A DNA stretch of 35,063 bases, taken from an uncultured Collinsella sp. (GTDB lineage Bacteria; Actinomycetota; Coriobacteriia; Coriobacteriales; Coriobacteriaceae). Where the stretch lies: contig CABSNH010000003.1 of NCBI GenBank assembly GCA_902478985.1, forward strand, positions 1-35,063. The letters are read 5' to 3'. Numbering within the stretch: the first letter of the stretch is position 1; every line of letters begins with the position of its first letter. Made by a program: the position numbers and the translations under genes. Below the pieces are notes generated by a model, which saw only the letters and a program-made list of their open reading frames with translations, did not search any database and had not been told where the DNA came from. Below, in pieces: positions 15,014-23,351 of this stretch.

Positions 15014-15904
15014 TCACGAAGCAAGATGACGCAATAGGTGAAGAAATACCGTCTGGTGTCGATCGGTCCAGGCATTTTGTCGATAGCAAAAGTAGATGGG
15101 CAAGGCTACGTCATGCGAACCTTCAATAGAGTACTCGCTCACTTCCGACCCATCTGATGCGAGAGAAGAGCCAGAAAAACCCAATATCAATCCCCCGGCT
15201 TGAAGAAACTCAGCCTGCGCTCTGTTTCCGTATTCGACGTCGCGGAAGCGGAAATTAACCAGCTGAGCTTCGGGGCATTGATTGATCGCATTGAGACAGG
15301 GCGACAAATTAATGGGAACAGCTAACCTGCCGCCCAGTAACTCACGAACGGTCATAGCACCCACAGATTGATGACCCGCTGGGCACGAAAGAACCTTGAG
15401 CTCCTTTTCACCCAAGTATTTCGAAGAAAGGACACTGTCCCTTGGTTCCTCAAATGAGATGGCCGCATCCGAAATGCCAAGCACAAGTGATTCAAAGCAT
15501 GTAGCCGTTGGCTGATGCCACACATCAAGGTGAATCTGAGGGTGCGAGCTTTCAAACGAGTCGTACCAGTTTTCGGAAAAAAGACGTCCCCGCCCGTGAA
15601 GACAGGGGACGTAAAGACGAAAGTGGCCGTCGGGCGAAACGCCACCGTTCCCCGATTGGGTGTACTTTTTGAGATCGTCGACTTGTGCCAGGATCACGCG
15701 TGCACGACGCGCAAATTCTCTGCCCGCCGGAGACAAAACAGCCTCCCCCGCCGATCGATTGAGCAAAACGATCTGATACTCAGACTCCAGTTTCTTAATT
15801 GCCGACGAGACAGCCTGTGGGCTCACGTGAACGGCGCGAGCCGCTTTGCGCACGCCGCCGTAGTTCGCTACCGCTTGAAGGTATTCGAGTTGAGAAAACT
15901 GCAT
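15014..15904 (-). CDS. LysR family transcriptional regulator
   Basis: A 296-residue protein with the LysR winged HTH at residues 1-60 (FSQLEYLQAVANYGGVRKAA, VHVSPQAVSSAIKKLE) and a substrate-binding-like effector domain from about residue 90 to the end. The ligand is unknown. GGAG lies seven bases before the ATG. It is transcribed in the same direction as the MFS gene directly downstream, unlike the usual divergent layout, and shares that gene's lower GC content. It probably regulates the transporter. Confidence 0.9.
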   Translation of the reverse strand: MQFSQLEYLQAVANYGGVRKAARAVHVSPQAVSSAIKKLESEYQIVLLNRSAGEAVLSPAGREFARRARVILAQVDDLKKYTQSGNGGVSPDGHFRLYVPCLHGRGRLFSENWYDSFESSHPQIHLDVWHQPTATCFESLVLGISDAAISFEEPRDSVLSSKYLGEKELKVLSCPAGHQSVGAMTVRELLGGRLAVPINLSPCLNAINQCPEAQLVNFRFRDVEYGNRAQAEFLQAGGLILGFSGSSLASDGSEVSEYSIEGSHDVALPIYFCYRQNAWTDRHQTVFLHLLRHLAS

Positions 15905-15945
15905 AGGTTACTCCAAAGGCAGCCAAGGCGACGGGCCGTGCGTCC

Positions 15946-16281
15946 TCAGATGAGGTTCTCGCCCAGGTTCTTGCCGCCGAGGACGTGCATGTGGAAGTGC
16001 ATGACGGTCTGACCGGCGTTGACGCCCTTGTTGGAGATGACGCGGAAACCGTCCTCCAGACCCTTGGCCTTGGCGACCTCCTGGATGGCGTGGGCCATGG
16101 CGCCCATGGTCTCGGCGGGCACGTTATCGGCGATGTCACTGTAGTGCTTCTTGGGGATCACGAGCGTGTGGACCGGCGCCTGGGGATTGAGGTCGTCGAA
16201 CGCGATGACCTGGTCATCCTCGTAGACGACGGTCGAGGGGATCTCGTGGTTGGCAATTTTGCAGAAGATGCAATCACACAT
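15946..16281 (-). CDS. HIT family nucleotide-binding hydrolase (HinT-like)
   Basis: A 111-residue histidine-triad protein. CIFCKIANHEIPS at the N-terminus and QTVMHFHMHVLGGK with the H-x-H-x-H triad near the C-terminus are diagnostic. HinT-like enzymes cleave AMP from small phosphoramidates and aminoacyl adenylates. The CxxC near the start resembles the zinc-binding pair of some members, but I see no full zinc ligand set. ATG 16281 has AAAGGAA upstream; the longer start at 16311 lacks one. It is last in the xseA-xseB-HIT group. Confidence 0.92.
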   Translation of the reverse strand: MCDCIFCKIANHEIPSTVVYEDDQVIAFDDLNPQAPVHTLVIPKKHYSDIADNVPAETMGAMAHAIQEVAKAKGLEDGFRVISNKGVNAGQTVMHFHMHVLGGKNLGENLI

Positions 16282-16330
16282 GGTTGGTTCCTTTCTCACA
16301 GACCAAGGCAATTATATTTGGTCGGGATGG

Positions 16331-16597
16331 TTAGAACGAGAGGTTGTCGTCCGTGTTGGCGGCTTCGCCGTCGGCGAGCACGTCGTTGCCGTCGACGTCC
16401 TTAAGAAGCACCGAGACCTTCTGCTCGGCATCGGACAGGCGGGTGCGCAGGCTCTTGAGGAGCTCGACGCCGCGGGTATAGCTCTCGAGCGACTCCTCGA
16501 GCTCCATATCGCCCGACTCCAAGCTGCGAATGATGAGCTCCAGCTCCTGCGAGGCCTGCTTGTACGTAAGCTGCTCGACCGGGGTCTTCTCTGCCAT
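16331..16597 (-). CDS. xseB: Exodeoxyribonuclease VII small subunit
   Basis: An 88-residue helical protein with the XseB core: ASQELELIIRSLESGDMELEESLESYTRGVELLKSLRTRLSDAEQKV. It binds the large subunit to form exonuclease VII, which degrades single-stranded DNA to oligonucleotides. The ribosome site AGGAAAGGAAA is clear. It lies 42 bp behind xseA, consistent with one transcript and fixed subunit supply. The C-terminal ~20 residues are acidic and probably disordered. Confidence 0.93.
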   Translation of the reverse strand: MAEKTPVEQLTYKQASQELELIIRSLESGDMELEESLESYTRGVELLKSLRTRLSDAEQKVSVLLKDVDGNDVLADGEAANTDDNLSF

Positions 16598-16639
16598 ATC
16601 TGTTTCCTTTCCTAAAGGTTTATCGCTATGAAACGCGGC

Positions 16640-18091
16640 CTACTCGACCGTATCGACCGTTGCCGCAACGTTACCGTCTGCCATGCGCACGCGGATGGCG
16701 TCGCCCGGCTTAAAGGTCTTGGCGCTCGTAGCCACCCCATCATCGCTGTACGCGATGGAATAACCACGGGCAAGCACCTTGAGCGGCGACAGGGCATCGA
16801 GTGAGGCCGCCGCACGGCCCAAGTCGGACGCGGGTTTGCTGAGCATCGTGCGCCCCTGATGCTCCAGGCGGGAGCTTGCGAGCGTGAGCGCATGGCGCTT
16901 GCCATCGAGTCCTGAGGTGCTTGCGATCAAGCGCTCGGGCAGACGCTCGAAGTTGGAACGGAAGGCCCCAACCGAACGCGCTATGGCGCCGGACAGACGA
17001 TCGGCAGTCAGGGCAAGCTCAGACTCGCGACGCTCGAGCATAAAAGTTGGGTCGTTGAGGCACGGGCGGCACGCAGCCGCATCGAGCGCATCGCCCAAGC
17101 GAGCCGTATAGGTGTCCCAGGCACGACGACCGCGCTGGTTGAGCATCTCCAGGTCGACCTGGGCCGACCCAATCATCGATGCCATCGCAGCACCCAGACG
17201 TTGATAGCGCGCCTCGAGCACATCGGCCAACTCCGTCATAGCCGGCGCCACCGATTCGGCCGCCGCCGTAGGCGTGGAGGCGCGACGGTCGCTCACCATG
17301 TCGCAAATCGAGGTATCGGGCTCATGGCCAATGCCGGTCACCACGGGCACGGGACAAGCCGCCACCGCGCGGGCAAGCTCCTCGTCATTAAAGGTCATGA
17401 GGTCCTCAAAGGAGCCGCCGCCGCGCACCAACAAAATACAGTCGGGCGCCGGCGTAATGGAAGCGGCGCGGCGCAGGCCCTCAATGAGCTCTGTCGGCGC
17501 ACCCTCGCCTTGTACCTTGGCACCCACGCAGACGAGCTCGACGAGCGGGTTGCGACGACGCAATGTGCGCTTGACGTCGTCGATTACGGCACCCGAAAGC
17601 GAGGTGACGACCGCCACGCGGGAGCAGAACACCGGGATGCGGCGCTTGCGCGCTTCGTCCATCAGACCCTCACGGCGTAGCTTTTCGGCCAGTTGCGCCA
17701 CTTGTTGACGCAGCAGACCCTCCCCCGCCAGCGAAAACGAGCGAGCGACAAAGCTCATGCGGCCCGTAGCCTTATAGAGATTGAAGCTGCCCTTAAAGCT
17801 CACCTGCATACCGTCGCGCAGATCGAACGTGCGCTTGAGATAGGCACCCTTCCAAATGATGCAGTCAACGGCGGCCGAATCGTCCTTGATCTGGAAATAG
17901 CAGTGGCCGCTTCGGGCGTTAGGACCACGAAAACCCGTGACCTCGCCCAAGACGCTCAGCTGCGGAATGGCATCGAGCGCACCGGCGGCAATCTCCACCG
18001 CCTGGCTCACGCTGAGCTCCTTGCGCTCTTGCTCGTCCGAACCGTCGAACTCGGCGGAAACGGCATTACCGGTTAGGTTCCAGCCTGCCAC
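16640..18091 (-). CDS. xseA: Exodeoxyribonuclease VII large subunit
   Basis: A 483-residue catalytic subunit of exonuclease VII. It starts with a nucleic-acid-binding OB fold (about 28-125: LSVSQAVEIAAGAL, VLGEVTGFRGPNARSGHCYFQIKD). The nuclease domain follows, with IPVFCSRVAVVTSLSGAVIDDV, ILLVRGGGSFEDLMTFNDEELARAV and PVVTGIGHEPDTSICDMVSDRRASTPTAAAE, broken here by a spacer in the alignment. A helical region comes next, and the C-terminus ends with LARGYSI. The start is GTG at 18091, set by GGAGG five bases upstream; there is no better ATG. It leads the xseA-xseB-HIT group. Confidence 0.95.
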   Translation of the reverse strand: MAGWNLTGNAVSAEFDGSDEQERKELSVSQAVEIAAGALDAIPQLSVLGEVTGFRGPNARSGHCYFQIKDDSAAVDCIIWKGAYLKRTFDLRDGMQVSFKGSFNLYKATGRMSFVARSFSLAGEGLLRQQVAQLAEKLRREGLMDEARKRRIPVFCSRVAVVTSLSGAVIDDVKRTLRRRNPLVELVCVGAKVQGEGAPTELIEGLRRAASITPAPDCILLVRGGGSFEDLMTFNDEELARAVAACPVPVVTGIGHEPDTSICDMVSDRRASTPTAAAESVAPAMTELADVLEARYQRLGAAMASMIGSAQVDLEMLNQRGRRAWDTYTARLGDALDAAACRPCLNDPTFMLERRESELALTADRLSGAIARSVGAFRSNFERLPERLIASTSGLDGKRHALTLASSRLEHQGRTMLSKPASDLGRAAASLDALSPLKVLARGYSIAYSDDGVATSAKTFKPGDAIRVRMADGNVAATVDTVE

Positions 18092-18160
18092 GCAGCCTCC
18101 TTTCGTTATCGAGCACAGAGGCTCCGGCCCCGTGCGAAATTAAGTCCAACACATAGTACA

Positions 18161-18190
18161 GCGCCGCGAGGACACGAATCCCCGCGGCGC
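18161..18190 (-). terminator. GC hairpin between the metallopeptidase and xseA
   Basis: GCGCCGCG (18161-18168) pairs with CGCGGCGC (18183-18190). No U-run follows on the minus strand, so termination is uncertain. Confidence 0.4.
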
Positions 18191-18206
18191 CTGCCTGTCC
18201 CATTTG

Positions 18207-18470
18207 TTATCGGTTGGAGTTTCTGTTGTAGCGAGCCATAAGGTAGAGCAACTGAATGATCGAAGTGAGCGCTGCAGCCACATAGGTAAGCGCGGCTGCC
18301 GTCAGTACCTTCTTGGCGCCGTTGACCTGCTTGGAGCTCATGCCCGACTGCTCGATGTACGCCACAGCACGTCGGCTGGCGTCAATCTCGACAGGCAACG
18401 TAACGAGTTGGAACAGCACACTAAACGAGAAGAAGATCAACGCGAGGGTCGTGAGCCCGGCAATGTTCAT
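18207..18470 (-). CDS. Zinc metallopeptidase (YugP family), C-terminal part split off by frameshift
   Basis: An 87-residue reading frame matching the second half of the YugP-type membrane zinc peptidases: LALIFFSFSVLFQLVTLPVEIDASRRAVAYI, then KKVLTAAALTYVAAALTSIIQLL. Family proteins are normally one chain of about 225-235 residues. The ATG overlaps the stop of the upstream half as ATGA, so termination-reinitiation could produce it as a separate membrane protein. The PVEIDASRRA glutamate is a plausible third zinc ligand; if so, the catalytic site is divided between the two frames. Whether it is functional, a pseudogene half, or a sequencing artefact is open. Confidence 0.7.
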   Translation of the reverse strand: MNIAGLTTLALIFFSFSVLFQLVTLPVEIDASRRAVAYIEQSGMSSKQVNGAKKVLTAAALTYVAAALTSIIQLLYLMARYNRNSNR

Positions 18471-18910
18471 AAACAGGCCAAGAGTAACACGATGGTCCAG
18501 GTGTTCTGGGTAAAGTTGACGACCGGCACGAGGGCGGTACGCACTTTCATCATGGCATAGCCGCTTTGACGCTGGGCGGCATGGCCCGCCTCGTGGCAGG
18601 CGACGGCAACGCTTGCGACCGAACCGCCCGAACGGTTGGCATCCGACAGATACAGGTTGTTGTCCTGCGGGTTGTAATGGTCGGTGAGCTCGCCAGCGAC
18701 ACCCTTGATACCCACGGCGCTACAACCGTTGGCATCGAGCATGCGGCGAGCGACTGTGGCACCCGTATCGCCGTCCGAGCGAACCTTGGACCAGGTTTTG
18801 TACGTCGAGTTGATATAGTTCTGTGCGGCAAGGCCAAGCACCGTGCAGACAAGAACAACCAGCAGGTACAGCGGGTCGATGCCAAAGCCGTATCCATAGT
18901 AATAAGGCAT
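18467..18910 (-). CDS. Zinc metallopeptidase (YugP family), N-terminal part with HEAGH motif
   Basis: A 147-residue frame matching the first half of the YugP-type zinc peptidases: MPYYYGYGFGIDPLYLLVVL membrane segment, LTDHYNPQDNNLYLSD, VACHEAGHAAQ zinc site (HExxH), then MKVRTALVPVVNFTQN leading into a second hydrophobic segment that stops at LLLACL. The sequence should continue into GLF-x-NIAGL of the next frame. A single extra G in the TTGGCC stretch would restore one open chain of about 233 residues. GGAGG precedes the ATG by six bases, and RNase D lies 64 bp upstream on the same strand. Confidence 0.75.
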   Translation of the reverse strand: MPYYYGYGFGIDPLYLLVVLVCTVLGLAAQNYINSTYKTWSKVRSDGDTGATVARRMLDANGCSAVGIKGVAGELTDHYNPQDNNLYLSDANRSGGSVASVAVACHEAGHAAQRQSGYAMMKVRTALVPVVNFTQNTWTIVLLLACL

Positions 18911-18974
18911 GCGAATTCCTCCGAGTCGAGTTACACGTTGGAGGCATTTTACCCACTCAACCGGCTAGGCTTCC

Positions 18975-20108
18975 CTACAGGAGCTCGATTTTGCCGTCCT
19001 TCACCGTCAACCCCATATTGCCGGAAAGCAGATCGTCCAGACGCGAACCCACAAGCTCAAAGCGCCAGCCTTCGCGCAGGCGGCTCTGCTCGGGATGCTC
19101 AATGTAGTCGGCCAGGTCATCGCGCGACGCAATGACCGAGGTCGCCACGCCCGAGCGCTCGGCAACCAGGCGAATAAGCGCATACATAAGGTCAGTCACG
19201 CTCTCCAGCTCCGGCGAAATCTGACGATGTCCGCGCACCAAGAGCGGCAGGCGATCGTGCGGACAGCTCGCTCCGCGCTTGATGGCCATGAGCGCGCCGT
19301 CCACGTCGCGCTCCCCCAGCTGGTCGGTGCCGCGGATGCTACGGAACTCCTCAACACGCACGGGATTGCGCTTGACGAGCGCCAGCAGCGTATCGTCGGA
19401 CATAACCCACTTGCGCGGGATGTTGCGCCGCTCAGCGCGGTCCTCACGCCAGGCGGCAAGCTCGCGCGCAATGCCCAGCTGATGGCGGCTGCACGAGTTG
19501 ATGCGCTTGACCTTGCGGAACGCTTCGTGGCGGTCGGCGCGGTAGTGCGACTCATCGGCCAGAGGACGCAACTCGTCGAGCACCCAATCCACGCGGCCCA
19601 GCTCGCGCAGACGGCTCATCATCTCGGTATAGGCAACGATCAGATACTTGACGTCATCGATCGCGTACTCAATCTGCTTGTCGGTCAGCGGGCGGCGCGA
19701 CCAGTCGGTCAGCGACTCGGTCTTGGGCAGTGATACGCCGCAGAACGTCTGAACGAGCGCACCATACGAAATCTGCTGGCGCTCGCCCAAAAAGGCGGCG
19801 GCGACCTGCGTGTCAAAAATCGGACGCGGCAGCGCGCCCACGGTGTGGAGCATAACCTCCATATCCTGCGAGCAGGCGTGGAAGACCTTGGTCACGCTCT
19901 CGTCTGCCATAAGCTCGGCCAGCGGCGACAGGTCGTCGATCACCAGCGGATCGACAGCGACACTCTCGGCAGGGGTGGCAATCTGAACCAGGCACAGGCG
20001 CGGATGGAACGTGCGCTCGCGCAAAAACTCGGTGTCGACGGCGATCGCGTCGAACTCGCGGGCGCGCTGGCAAAAGTCGACCAGAGCCTGATGTGTGGAA
20101 ATGTACAT
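18975..20108 (-). CDS. rnd: Ribonuclease D
   Basis: A 3'-5' exoribonuclease of the DEDDy class acting on tRNA and other RNA 3' ends. Exo motifs are seen in order: AVDTEFLRE (D25, E27), KVFHACSQDMEVML, and YAIDDVKYL with the Tyr-Asp pair. An HRDC domain follows (LGIARELAAWREDRAERRNIPRKWVMSDDTLLAL, given here only as a landmark around residues 215-250). Length is 377 residues from ATG 20108. A GTG start at 20144 would add 12 residues, and neither has a strong ribosome site, so the start is uncertain. It diverges from the lipid kinase gene. Confidence 0.9.
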   Translation of the reverse strand: MYISTHQALVDFCQRAREFDAIAVDTEFLRERTFHPRLCLVQIATPAESVAVDPLVIDDLSPLAELMADESVTKVFHACSQDMEVMLHTVGALPRPIFDTQVAAAFLGERQQISYGALVQTFCGVSLPKTESLTDWSRRPLTDKQIEYAIDDVKYLIVAYTEMMSRLRELGRVDWVLDELRPLADESHYRADRHEAFRKVKRINSCSRHQLGIARELAAWREDRAERRNIPRKWVMSDDTLLALVKRNPVRVEEFRSIRGTDQLGERDVDGALMAIKRGASCPHDRLPLLVRGHRQISPELESVTDLMYALIRLVAERSGVATSVIASRDDLADYIEHPEQSRLREGWRFELVGSRLDDLLSGNMGLTVKDGKIELL

Positions 20109-20170
20109 ATCAACCCATCGAATAAGGTTAGGCCCGAAAAACACGGGTAGGATATCGGTATTGCCCTACA

Positions 20171-20178
20171 ACTATACT
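20171..20178. promoter_or_regulatory. Overlapping -10 elements for rnd (-) and the lipid kinase gene (+)
   Basis: ACTATACT contains TATACT on the plus strand (20173-20178) and TATAGT on the minus strand (20176-20171). The two -10 boxes share four bases, so only one polymerase could open there at a time. -35 elements on both sides are weak. Confidence 0.35.
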
Positions 20179-20206
20179 CGGTTAGTCACAGAACGGGAAC
20201 GTAAGT

Positions 20207-21124
20207 ATGCGCTGCCTTATCATCCACAACCCGGCATCGGGTCCCAGCTCCGATGAAATCTACGCATTCACGCACGCCCTTGCACAGGGCGGCGACGAGG
20301 TCGTAATGCGCTTTATCGGCGATGGCATGGAGCCCGAGGACGCGGTAGCGGACGTTCGTGAGTTCGACCGCGTAGTCGTTTCGGGCGGCGACGGCACCGT
20401 CTCCAACGTGCTCGACCAGATGCGCGGGTGCGGTGTCCCTACGCTCGTCTTCCCCTCCGGCACGGCTTGCCTGTTCTTTAACAACATCGGCAATGCTCCC
20501 GAGGCGGCGGCACTCGCCAAGGCTTGCCGCGCCGGCCGCACGGTCAAAGTGGATATGGGCGAGCTCTTTTGGCTCGACGAGAACGGCAACGAGAAGCGCC
20601 ACGGCTTCATCATCATCGCCGGCTCGGGCTTCGACGCCGAGATCATGATGAAGGCCGCTCCCACCAAAAACGACATTGGCGAGATCGCCTACTTCCTCTC
20701 CGCGCTCGCCACGCCCAACCCCACGGTGGCGCACTTTACCATTGAGCACGACGGCATTGTCGAGGAGCTCGACGGTATCTGCTGCATGGCAGGCAATACC
20801 TCGGTCATCCAAAACGACATCAACCTGTTTCCCAACTGTCGCATGGACGACGGCATGGTCGACATCGTCGTTATTGAGCCCGTACGCACGGTGCAGCTGC
20901 TCCCCACGGTAATTACCGCCGCGCTCGACCCCGCTGGCAAAGTGCTCGGCCGTCCGCAGTTTAAGATCATCCAGACCAAGGAAGCCAAGATCACCTGCAC
21001 GCCATCGCTGGGCATGCAGTTCGATGGTGAGATCATCTCCAGCAACTCCGGCGTCTTTGGCGCCCGCGCGCTTCCGCAATGCCTCGACCTCATCGTCGAC
21101 GAATTCTCCCCACTCGGAAAATAG
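20207..21124 (+). CDS. Diacylglycerol kinase family lipid kinase (DgkB/YegS-like)
   Basis: A 305-residue soluble lipid kinase of the DAGK catalytic-domain family, likely recycling diacylglycerol to phosphatidic acid. The N-terminus CLIIHNPASG and the catalytic loop VVVSGGDGTVSNVLDQM (G60-V65) are typical, followed by FPSGTACLFFNNIG (where family members usually have GT-x-NDFA) and GFIIIAGSGFDAEIM. The C-terminal sandwich domain ends with MQFDGEII. The ribosome site is weak (GGAAC). The ~30-residue membrane peptide follows ten bases after the stop and is probably co-expressed. Confidence 0.88.
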   Translation: MRCLIIHNPASGPSSDEIYAFTHALAQGGDEVVMRFIGDGMEPEDAVADVREFDRVVVSGGDGTVSNVLDQMRGCGVPTLVFPSGTACLFFNNIGNAPEAAALAKACRAGRTVKVDMGELFWLDENGNEKRHGFIIIAGSGFDAEIMMKAAPTKNDIGEIAYFLSALATPNPTVAHFTIEHDGIVEELDGICCMAGNTSVIQNDINLFPNCRMDDGMVDIVVIEPVRTVQLLPTVITAALDPAGKVLGRPQFKIIQTKEAKITCTPSLGMQFDGEIISSNSGVFGARALPQCLDLIVDEFSPLGK

Positions 21125-21133
21125 GAGGACCCC

Positions 21134-21226
21134 ATGAACGACACTCCCCTGCCCGGCTTTATCGTCATTGTTCTGGCCATGCTCATCGGCTATGCGATCA
21201 ACGTGATCCACCGCCGGAAGAAGTAA
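21134..21226 (+). CDS. 30-residue single-pass membrane peptide
   Basis: A small gene with a perfect AGGAGG five bases before its ATG, placed nine bases after the lipid kinase stop. The peptide begins MNDTPLPGF, has one hydrophobic helix of about 16-18 residues (IVIVLAMLIGYAINVI) and ends in the basic tail HRRKK, so it probably sits with its C-terminus inside. A strong terminator follows. The ribosome site, operon position and clean topology support it as a real gene. I do not recognise a family; a role with the lipid kinase is only a guess. Confidence 0.7.
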   Translation: MNDTPLPGFIVIVLAMLIGYAINVIHRRKK

Positions 21227-21261
21227 TTCCACATTGGTATGATATTCATCCAATTATCATT

Positions 21262-21305
21262 TCCCCCGTTGTTTATGCATTTGCCAGACAGCGGGGGGAT
21301 TTTTC
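21262..21305 (+). terminator. Terminator after the lipid kinase operon
   Basis: TCCCCCGTTGT pairs with ACAGCGGGGGGA (one G-U pair and one extra G), followed by TTTTTC. It closes the two-gene unit. Confidence 0.85.
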
Positions 21306-21535
21306 TTTGTGCCCCGTGCAAGGCACTTTATTCAGATACAGTAATTGCAGGGAGTCTTTATTTAAATAAAGATAGATAATGAGTATTATTATCCGTTCAT
21401 CGCATATTTTAGAACGCTCATCGAGTATTTCATCGAAATAGATGAATACTCTTTAGACTTCCTTTAGGCTAGTAGATGTATTTATTAGCTGAAACTCCGT
21501 ACGGTTTCGCGGGGTTTCAACAGTTGGGAGGGATC
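21306..21535. promoter_or_regulatory. AT-rich control region of the C69 dipeptidase with three palindromes
   Basis: No gene is seen. Three inverted repeats follow one another. CTTTATTTAAATAAAG is a perfect 16-bp palindrome at 21356-21371. GATAAT and ATTATC flank a seven-base spacer at 21375-21393. GAGTATTTCATC and GATGAATACTC (21423-21451) form a hairpin with one bulge. The last could be an operator or a leader hairpin. GGGAGG lies just before the start codon at 21536. Confidence 0.5.
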
Positions 21536-23335
21536 ATGAGGTTTACTCATCCTGTCAACACGCTCAAGAAGCTCGGCTGCGGCCTTGCATTTGGAGCAGC
21601 GGCCATTATGGCCATGCCGACTTCGGCGCTCGCTTGCACCCAGATCTACATGGGCAGCCAGCTCACGGCAGACGGCAACACGTACTACGGCCGTTCCGAG
21701 GACTTCGGCCCGCGCTACATCAAGCACTTTGGCATCGAGCCCGCACACAAGGACGGCAGCAAGTACACCTCGCTCGAGTCCGGCTTTGAATACAAGTCCA
21801 AGGGCGCAACCTACCGCTACACCTTCGTTCGCGACAACCCCTCTCAGTGGGAAGATCGTTACGACGCATATTCCGAGGCCGGCATCAACGAGAAGGGCGT
21901 TTCCTGCTCTGCCACGCTGAGCACCTCCTATAACGAGAAGGCAGAGGAAGCCGACCCCGTCACCGAGAAGACCGGCATCGGCGAGTACAACTACGCCAGC
22001 GTCATTCTGGGCGAGAGCGCCACGGCCCGCGAAGGTGTCGAGCTCCTCGGCAGCCTGATTGACGAGCAGGGCGTCTGCTCCAACGACCAGATCATCATCG
22101 CCGACAACAACGAGACCTGGCTGTTTGCAGCACTTTCCGGCCATCAGTGGATTGCCATGAGGCTCACCGACGATATCGCCTCGCTCAACCCCAACATCGG
22201 CAACCTCACCTATGACGTCGACCTCGACGACACTGAGAACTGCCTCCACTCCGAGGGCATCGAGTCCATGCCTAAGGAGAAGGGCTTTGCCGAGTACACC
22301 GACGGCAAGTTCGACGTCGCCAAGACCTACGGCGAGGAGATTAGCGAGGCCGGTATGCACCAGTGGTCGCGCTATGTCCAGGGCCGCGATTACTTCATGG
22401 CTCCGCTTGCAGAGGGCACCGACTACGAGATCGTCAAGGACGAGCGCGAAGACGCTCGTGCCACGACCGGCGCCCTGATCCACGAGATGCAGCCGCTGTT
22501 CTTTACACCCGGCAAGTCCGACTGGAACACCTTTGAGATGATTCGTTCCTTCGCCGCTCGCGGCGAGAATGTCGCCGGCCTCAACGCCAACACCGACGGC
22601 GCCTATGCCATCGGCTCCAACCGCAACACCGAGATCCACACCTTCCAGATCCGTCACGGCATGGACCCCGAAATCGCGACCATCCAGTGGGAGATGCTCT
22701 CCAACGCCGAGTTCTCCGTCGCTATCCCCCTCTATTCCGCACTGCTCACCGAGGTCAGCCCCTACTTCAGCGATCAGGATGTCTCCTTCGATCACTGTGA
22801 AGAGGAAGACGTCGTGAACAACGAGGAGCCCAAGAACTCCATCAACTACGTCCTCATGGACATCAACACGCTCGCCTATGAGAACCGCGACAGCTGCGCC
22901 ACCGGCGTCCGCGCCTATCTCGACGCCCTGCAGAAGGAGCTCATTGAGCAGAACCTGACCGTCGACGAGGCCATGCAGGCCGCCAAGGACACCGAGGCCC
23001 GCACCGCCCTGGCCAACAAGGCCGGCAAGGCAGCGACCAAGAACACCTACGTCAAGTGCAAGGCCATGCTCGAGGAGATGCGCGACTACCTCAAGAAGGG
23101 AGACTTCTCCGAGAAGTTCGTCCCGAGTGACTACGATGCCGACAACGACTGCCTAGTCGAGTCCATCACCTACGCCGACGAGGCCCTCTCCGATGAGGAC
23201 GTTGCCGAGCCCGAGGTTGAGGAAGAGGCGACCGAGGAGAAGTCCGAGGGCAACAACATGGCCGCCATGGCCGTTGGCGCCGTCGTCATCATCGGTGTCT
23301 GCGGCTTCGTGCTCTATCGCCGCAAGAAGGCCTAA
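21536..23335 (+). CDS. Secreted, membrane-anchored C69 family dipeptidase
   Basis: A 599-residue peptidase of the PepD/C69 Ntn-hydrolase family. A signal peptide occupies residues 1-33 (KKLGCGLAFGAAAIMAM, then TSALA). Cleavage would expose C34, the family's N-terminal nucleophile, in CTQIYMGSQLTADGNTYYGR. FGPRYIKHFG and the central blocks (ETWLFAALSGHQWIAMRL) fit dipeptidase A. An acidic spacer (EPEVEEEATEEK) leads to a C-terminal helix (MAVGAVVIIGVCGFVLY) and YRRKKA, so the enzyme should stay on the cell surface. ATG 21536 is chosen by GGGAGG. It probably trims peptides from the gut environment for uptake; the next operon imports tryptophan by prediction. Confidence 0.9.
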   Translation: MRFTHPVNTLKKLGCGLAFGAAAIMAMPTSALACTQIYMGSQLTADGNTYYGRSEDFGPRYIKHFGIEPAHKDGSKYTSLESGFEYKSKGATYRYTFVRDNPSQWEDRYDAYSEAGINEKGVSCSATLSTSYNEKAEEADPVTEKTGIGEYNYASVILGESATAREGVELLGSLIDEQGVCSNDQIIIADNNETWLFAALSGHQWIAMRLTDDIASLNPNIGNLTYDVDLDDTENCLHSEGIESMPKEKGFAEYTDGKFDVAKTYGEEISEAGMHQWSRYVQGRDYFMAPLAEGTDYEIVKDEREDARATTGALIHEMQPLFFTPGKSDWNTFEMIRSFAARGENVAGLNANTDGAYAIGSNRNTEIHTFQIRHGMDPEIATIQWEMLSNAEFSVAIPLYSALLTEVSPYFSDQDVSFDHCEEEDVVNNEEPKNSINYVLMDINTLAYENRDSCATGVRAYLDALQKELIEQNLTVDEAMQAAKDTEARTALANKAGKAATKNTYVKCKAMLEEMRDYLKKGDFSEKFVPSDYDADNDCLVESITYADEALSDEDVAEPEVEEEATEEKSEGNNMAAMAVGAVVIIGVCGFVLYRRKKA

Positions 23336-23351
23336 GACCCTCGCGTTCCAA

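Noticed and set aside
18460..18490. Programmed -1 frameshift joining the two metallopeptidase halves
   Set aside because: A -1 shift would join the frames correctly, but there is no X-XXY-YYZ slippery heptamer at the junction, so mutation, sequencing error or reinitiation is more likely.
21485..22795. Long minus-strand frame opposite the C69 dipeptidase
   Set aside because: The plus-strand gene has a signal peptide, nucleophile and anchor; the opposite frame has no start signal or domain.
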